Positions 62,421-64,000 of a DNA stretch of 64,000 bases are shown here, one piece after another (within the stretch, counting starts at the first letter, position 1; every line of letters begins with the position of its first letter). The notes beneath the pieces are model-generated. The model had not been told where the DNA came from, made no database searches, and saw only the letters and a list, made by a program, of their open reading frames with translations. This DNA comes from Argopecten irradians (taxonomy: Eukaryota; Mollusca; Bivalvia; Pectinida; Pectinidae): assembly GCF_041381155.1 (NCBI RefSeq), contig NC_091137.1:22365655-22429654 (forward strand). Reading direction: 5' to 3'. Made by a program: the position numbers and the translations under genes.

Positions 62421-62796
62421 TATACGACATATGACAATGAAAAAAAACAACTAATATTTACAATTCATGAAAAATATGAAATCCAGTATAACCGTGGTTA
62501 TTTGAGCTCAAATGAGGAATTAAAATTTTAGAGCTTTTCACTTTTTGTGATCTGTCTTTAAAAGTATTATCAACTATTTCTCAATATTGTGCGGATCAAA
62601 TTTTAGCGAACCCAGCAATGTACCAGCAAAATATCGTAGTCTATTTCACTTTTGAAAATAAGGTTATAAAATTCTTTCCTTTTATGTCTTTCTGTATCCT
62701 TTTATCTCAATGGGATGGACACGTTCACATTAAACAATTATGTTTTGATCACGTGGTCTTGGGATTATGATATGTTTTGAAACCAATTCATGTTTC

Positions 62797-62897
62797 GTGT
62801 GCAATGAGCTACAGGCCGTGTGCAAAAACACCTCGAACTGTGATATGTTGTGAAACCCATTCATGTTTCGTGTGCAATGAGCTACGGGCCGTGTGCA
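62797..62897 (-). promoter_or_regulatory. Third MRE cluster, no gene visible
   Basis: Four GTGTGCA cores at 62797, 62818, 62870 and 62891. The last reads GGGCCGTGTGCA, whose complement is the complete MRE consensus TGCACACGGCCC. The cluster is a duplicate of a ~73-bp unit (GAGCTAC[A/G]GGCCGTGTGCAAAA) and resembles the distal clusters of the two metallothionein genes. No metallothionein exon or TATA box is seen in the remaining 1.1 kb. Confidence 0.6.
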
Positions 62898-64000
62898 AAA
62901 TAATCCCATCAATGAATGATATTTGGGTGGTGTGTGTATAAAGTTGAATCCAGTCAAAACAAATGCTCCTTGCACTTGATATAAGTTAAAATAACAGCAT
63001 GACTTTTTGGTGACAGAAATATGTAACGAACACTTCAATGTGATCTTCTTAGCCTGTAATGTGTATTTTGCCACAATCGACAAGCTTAACGACAATTTAG
63101 GATTCAATGTAATTAATTAAAGTCCCGGTACATACAAACTTTTTATCAGCTTAGTTATGTTCATATTCGCCTGAGAAGTGATCATATCACTAGTTTAATG
63201 CTATTACCTTAAAAGTCGTAAAGATTTACTTTCCCATATGAACTTATGACATTGTTCGAGTAACCTTATCAGAGAGGCTAAATTTAGAAATAGGTCATGT
63301 ACTTGAAGTAAACACAGAGGCCATATTTTGCTTTTGTTGATGCTGTGAAACAGCATTCTTAGTTACGCTCGGCGAGCCTGTACACATCTAAACAATAAAA
63401 CCACTCCGCGATGAAAATTAAATGTTGTTTTATTCATTTTACATATTACTTGATAGTATTAATAAATCGAATATTAGTATTCAAAAACACAAACATTAAA
63501 TTTGTACATACATATGCACTAAAGTCAGTATGAATTAAGTGTTCAGTTGGCAATCTATGATTTATGTATCCCTACGCGTCATGTATGGTCCCAAAAATCA
63601 CGAACAACGCCTTCTTCGATGTCTTCCTCCGCAGCAGACTTTCGGTCGATTTTGGATTGTGTATGTCTATTTCAATTTTACGTAATTCATGCTACTGATC
63701 GATTAATGTAATGAAATGTTAGGAAGATAATTGCAAAAGAAAGTTCTTATAACGGTTATAGAGTGTTTTTTTTTAATTTGGTTGCATTGACGAACTATAT
63801 CTGGTGATATCATTGCGCAGTAAAAGTTAATAGGTCACTGGGAGTTGTGCCTTTTGTTTATCGACAACTGCGTTATATTGAAAGGGAAAAAGTACAAAAT
63901 TTATCAACATAAACTTACAAAATATAATGATAATATAGATCTATATATGTACGAGCAACTAAAAGTGACAAATGAACTTATATTGTCGTGTAATGTACGG
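62898..64000. other. Right end of window, no gene seen
   Basis: No metallothionein exon, TATA box or other domain was found after the third metal-response cluster. A third gene, if any, would start beyond the window. Confidence 0.4.

Noticed and set aside
62730-63107. Minus-strand 125-codon frame
   Set aside because: Runs through the metal-response repeats, giving repeated CTRP/CTRN residues; no domain.

Overview
The window is AT-rich animal nuclear DNA, most likely from a bivalve mollusc. Three things point there: two small-exon metallothionein genes with the Cys pattern of molluscan forms, paired secreted C-type lectins, and many copies of an interspersed element whose ends and tandem core resemble the 'pearl' elements of bivalves. 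All recognised host genes are split into short exons with GT-AG borders (one GC-AG), so single long reading frames are mostly uninformative; gene models here were built by reading exon borders and checking phase by hand.

Layout. 1-10.6 kb: repeats only (tRNA-derived SINE pieces, a foldback element, a nested older transposon, two pearl-like elements with 161-bp tandem cores, a LINE 3' relic). 10.6-14.4 kb: intergenic, with an AACG-rich tract and a duplicated ~450-bp repeat. 14.4-22.2 kb: two tandem minus-strand genes for secreted single-domain C-type lectins, each five exons of identical lengths and 169 codons. 22.2-27.2 kb: repeats and intergenic DNA. 27.2-48.0 kb: one 20.7-kb minus-strand gene of at least 11 exons encoding a secreted protein (about 678 aa) with a protease-associated (PA) segment followed by a PNGase F-type amidase domain in which the three catalytic acids of bacterial PNGase F are all kept. 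Its introns hold three pearl-like elements, a TTAA-flanked transposon and a 3.5-kb array of a 68-bp unit that is a copy of the end of its own PA exon plus the splice donor. 48.5-49.5 kb: a broken gag fossil and a transposon fragment. 49.7-58.4 kb: two tandem plus-strand metallothionein genes, each with a TATA box and two clusters of metal-response elements. 58.4-64 kb: no gene recognised, but a third metal-response cluster lies at 62.8-62.9 kb.

How it works together. The metallothionein pair is a recent tandem duplication of promoter plus gene; a 1-kb foldback element then jumped into intron 2 of the first copy, with the empty site preserved in the second. The lectin pair is a similar exon-for-exon duplication. 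The lectins and the PNGase F-like protein both carry secretion signals and deal with glycans, but no direct link between them can be seen from sequence. The most unusual items are the animal PNGase F-like gene, the exon-derived splice-donor array inside it, and the orphan metal-response cluster.
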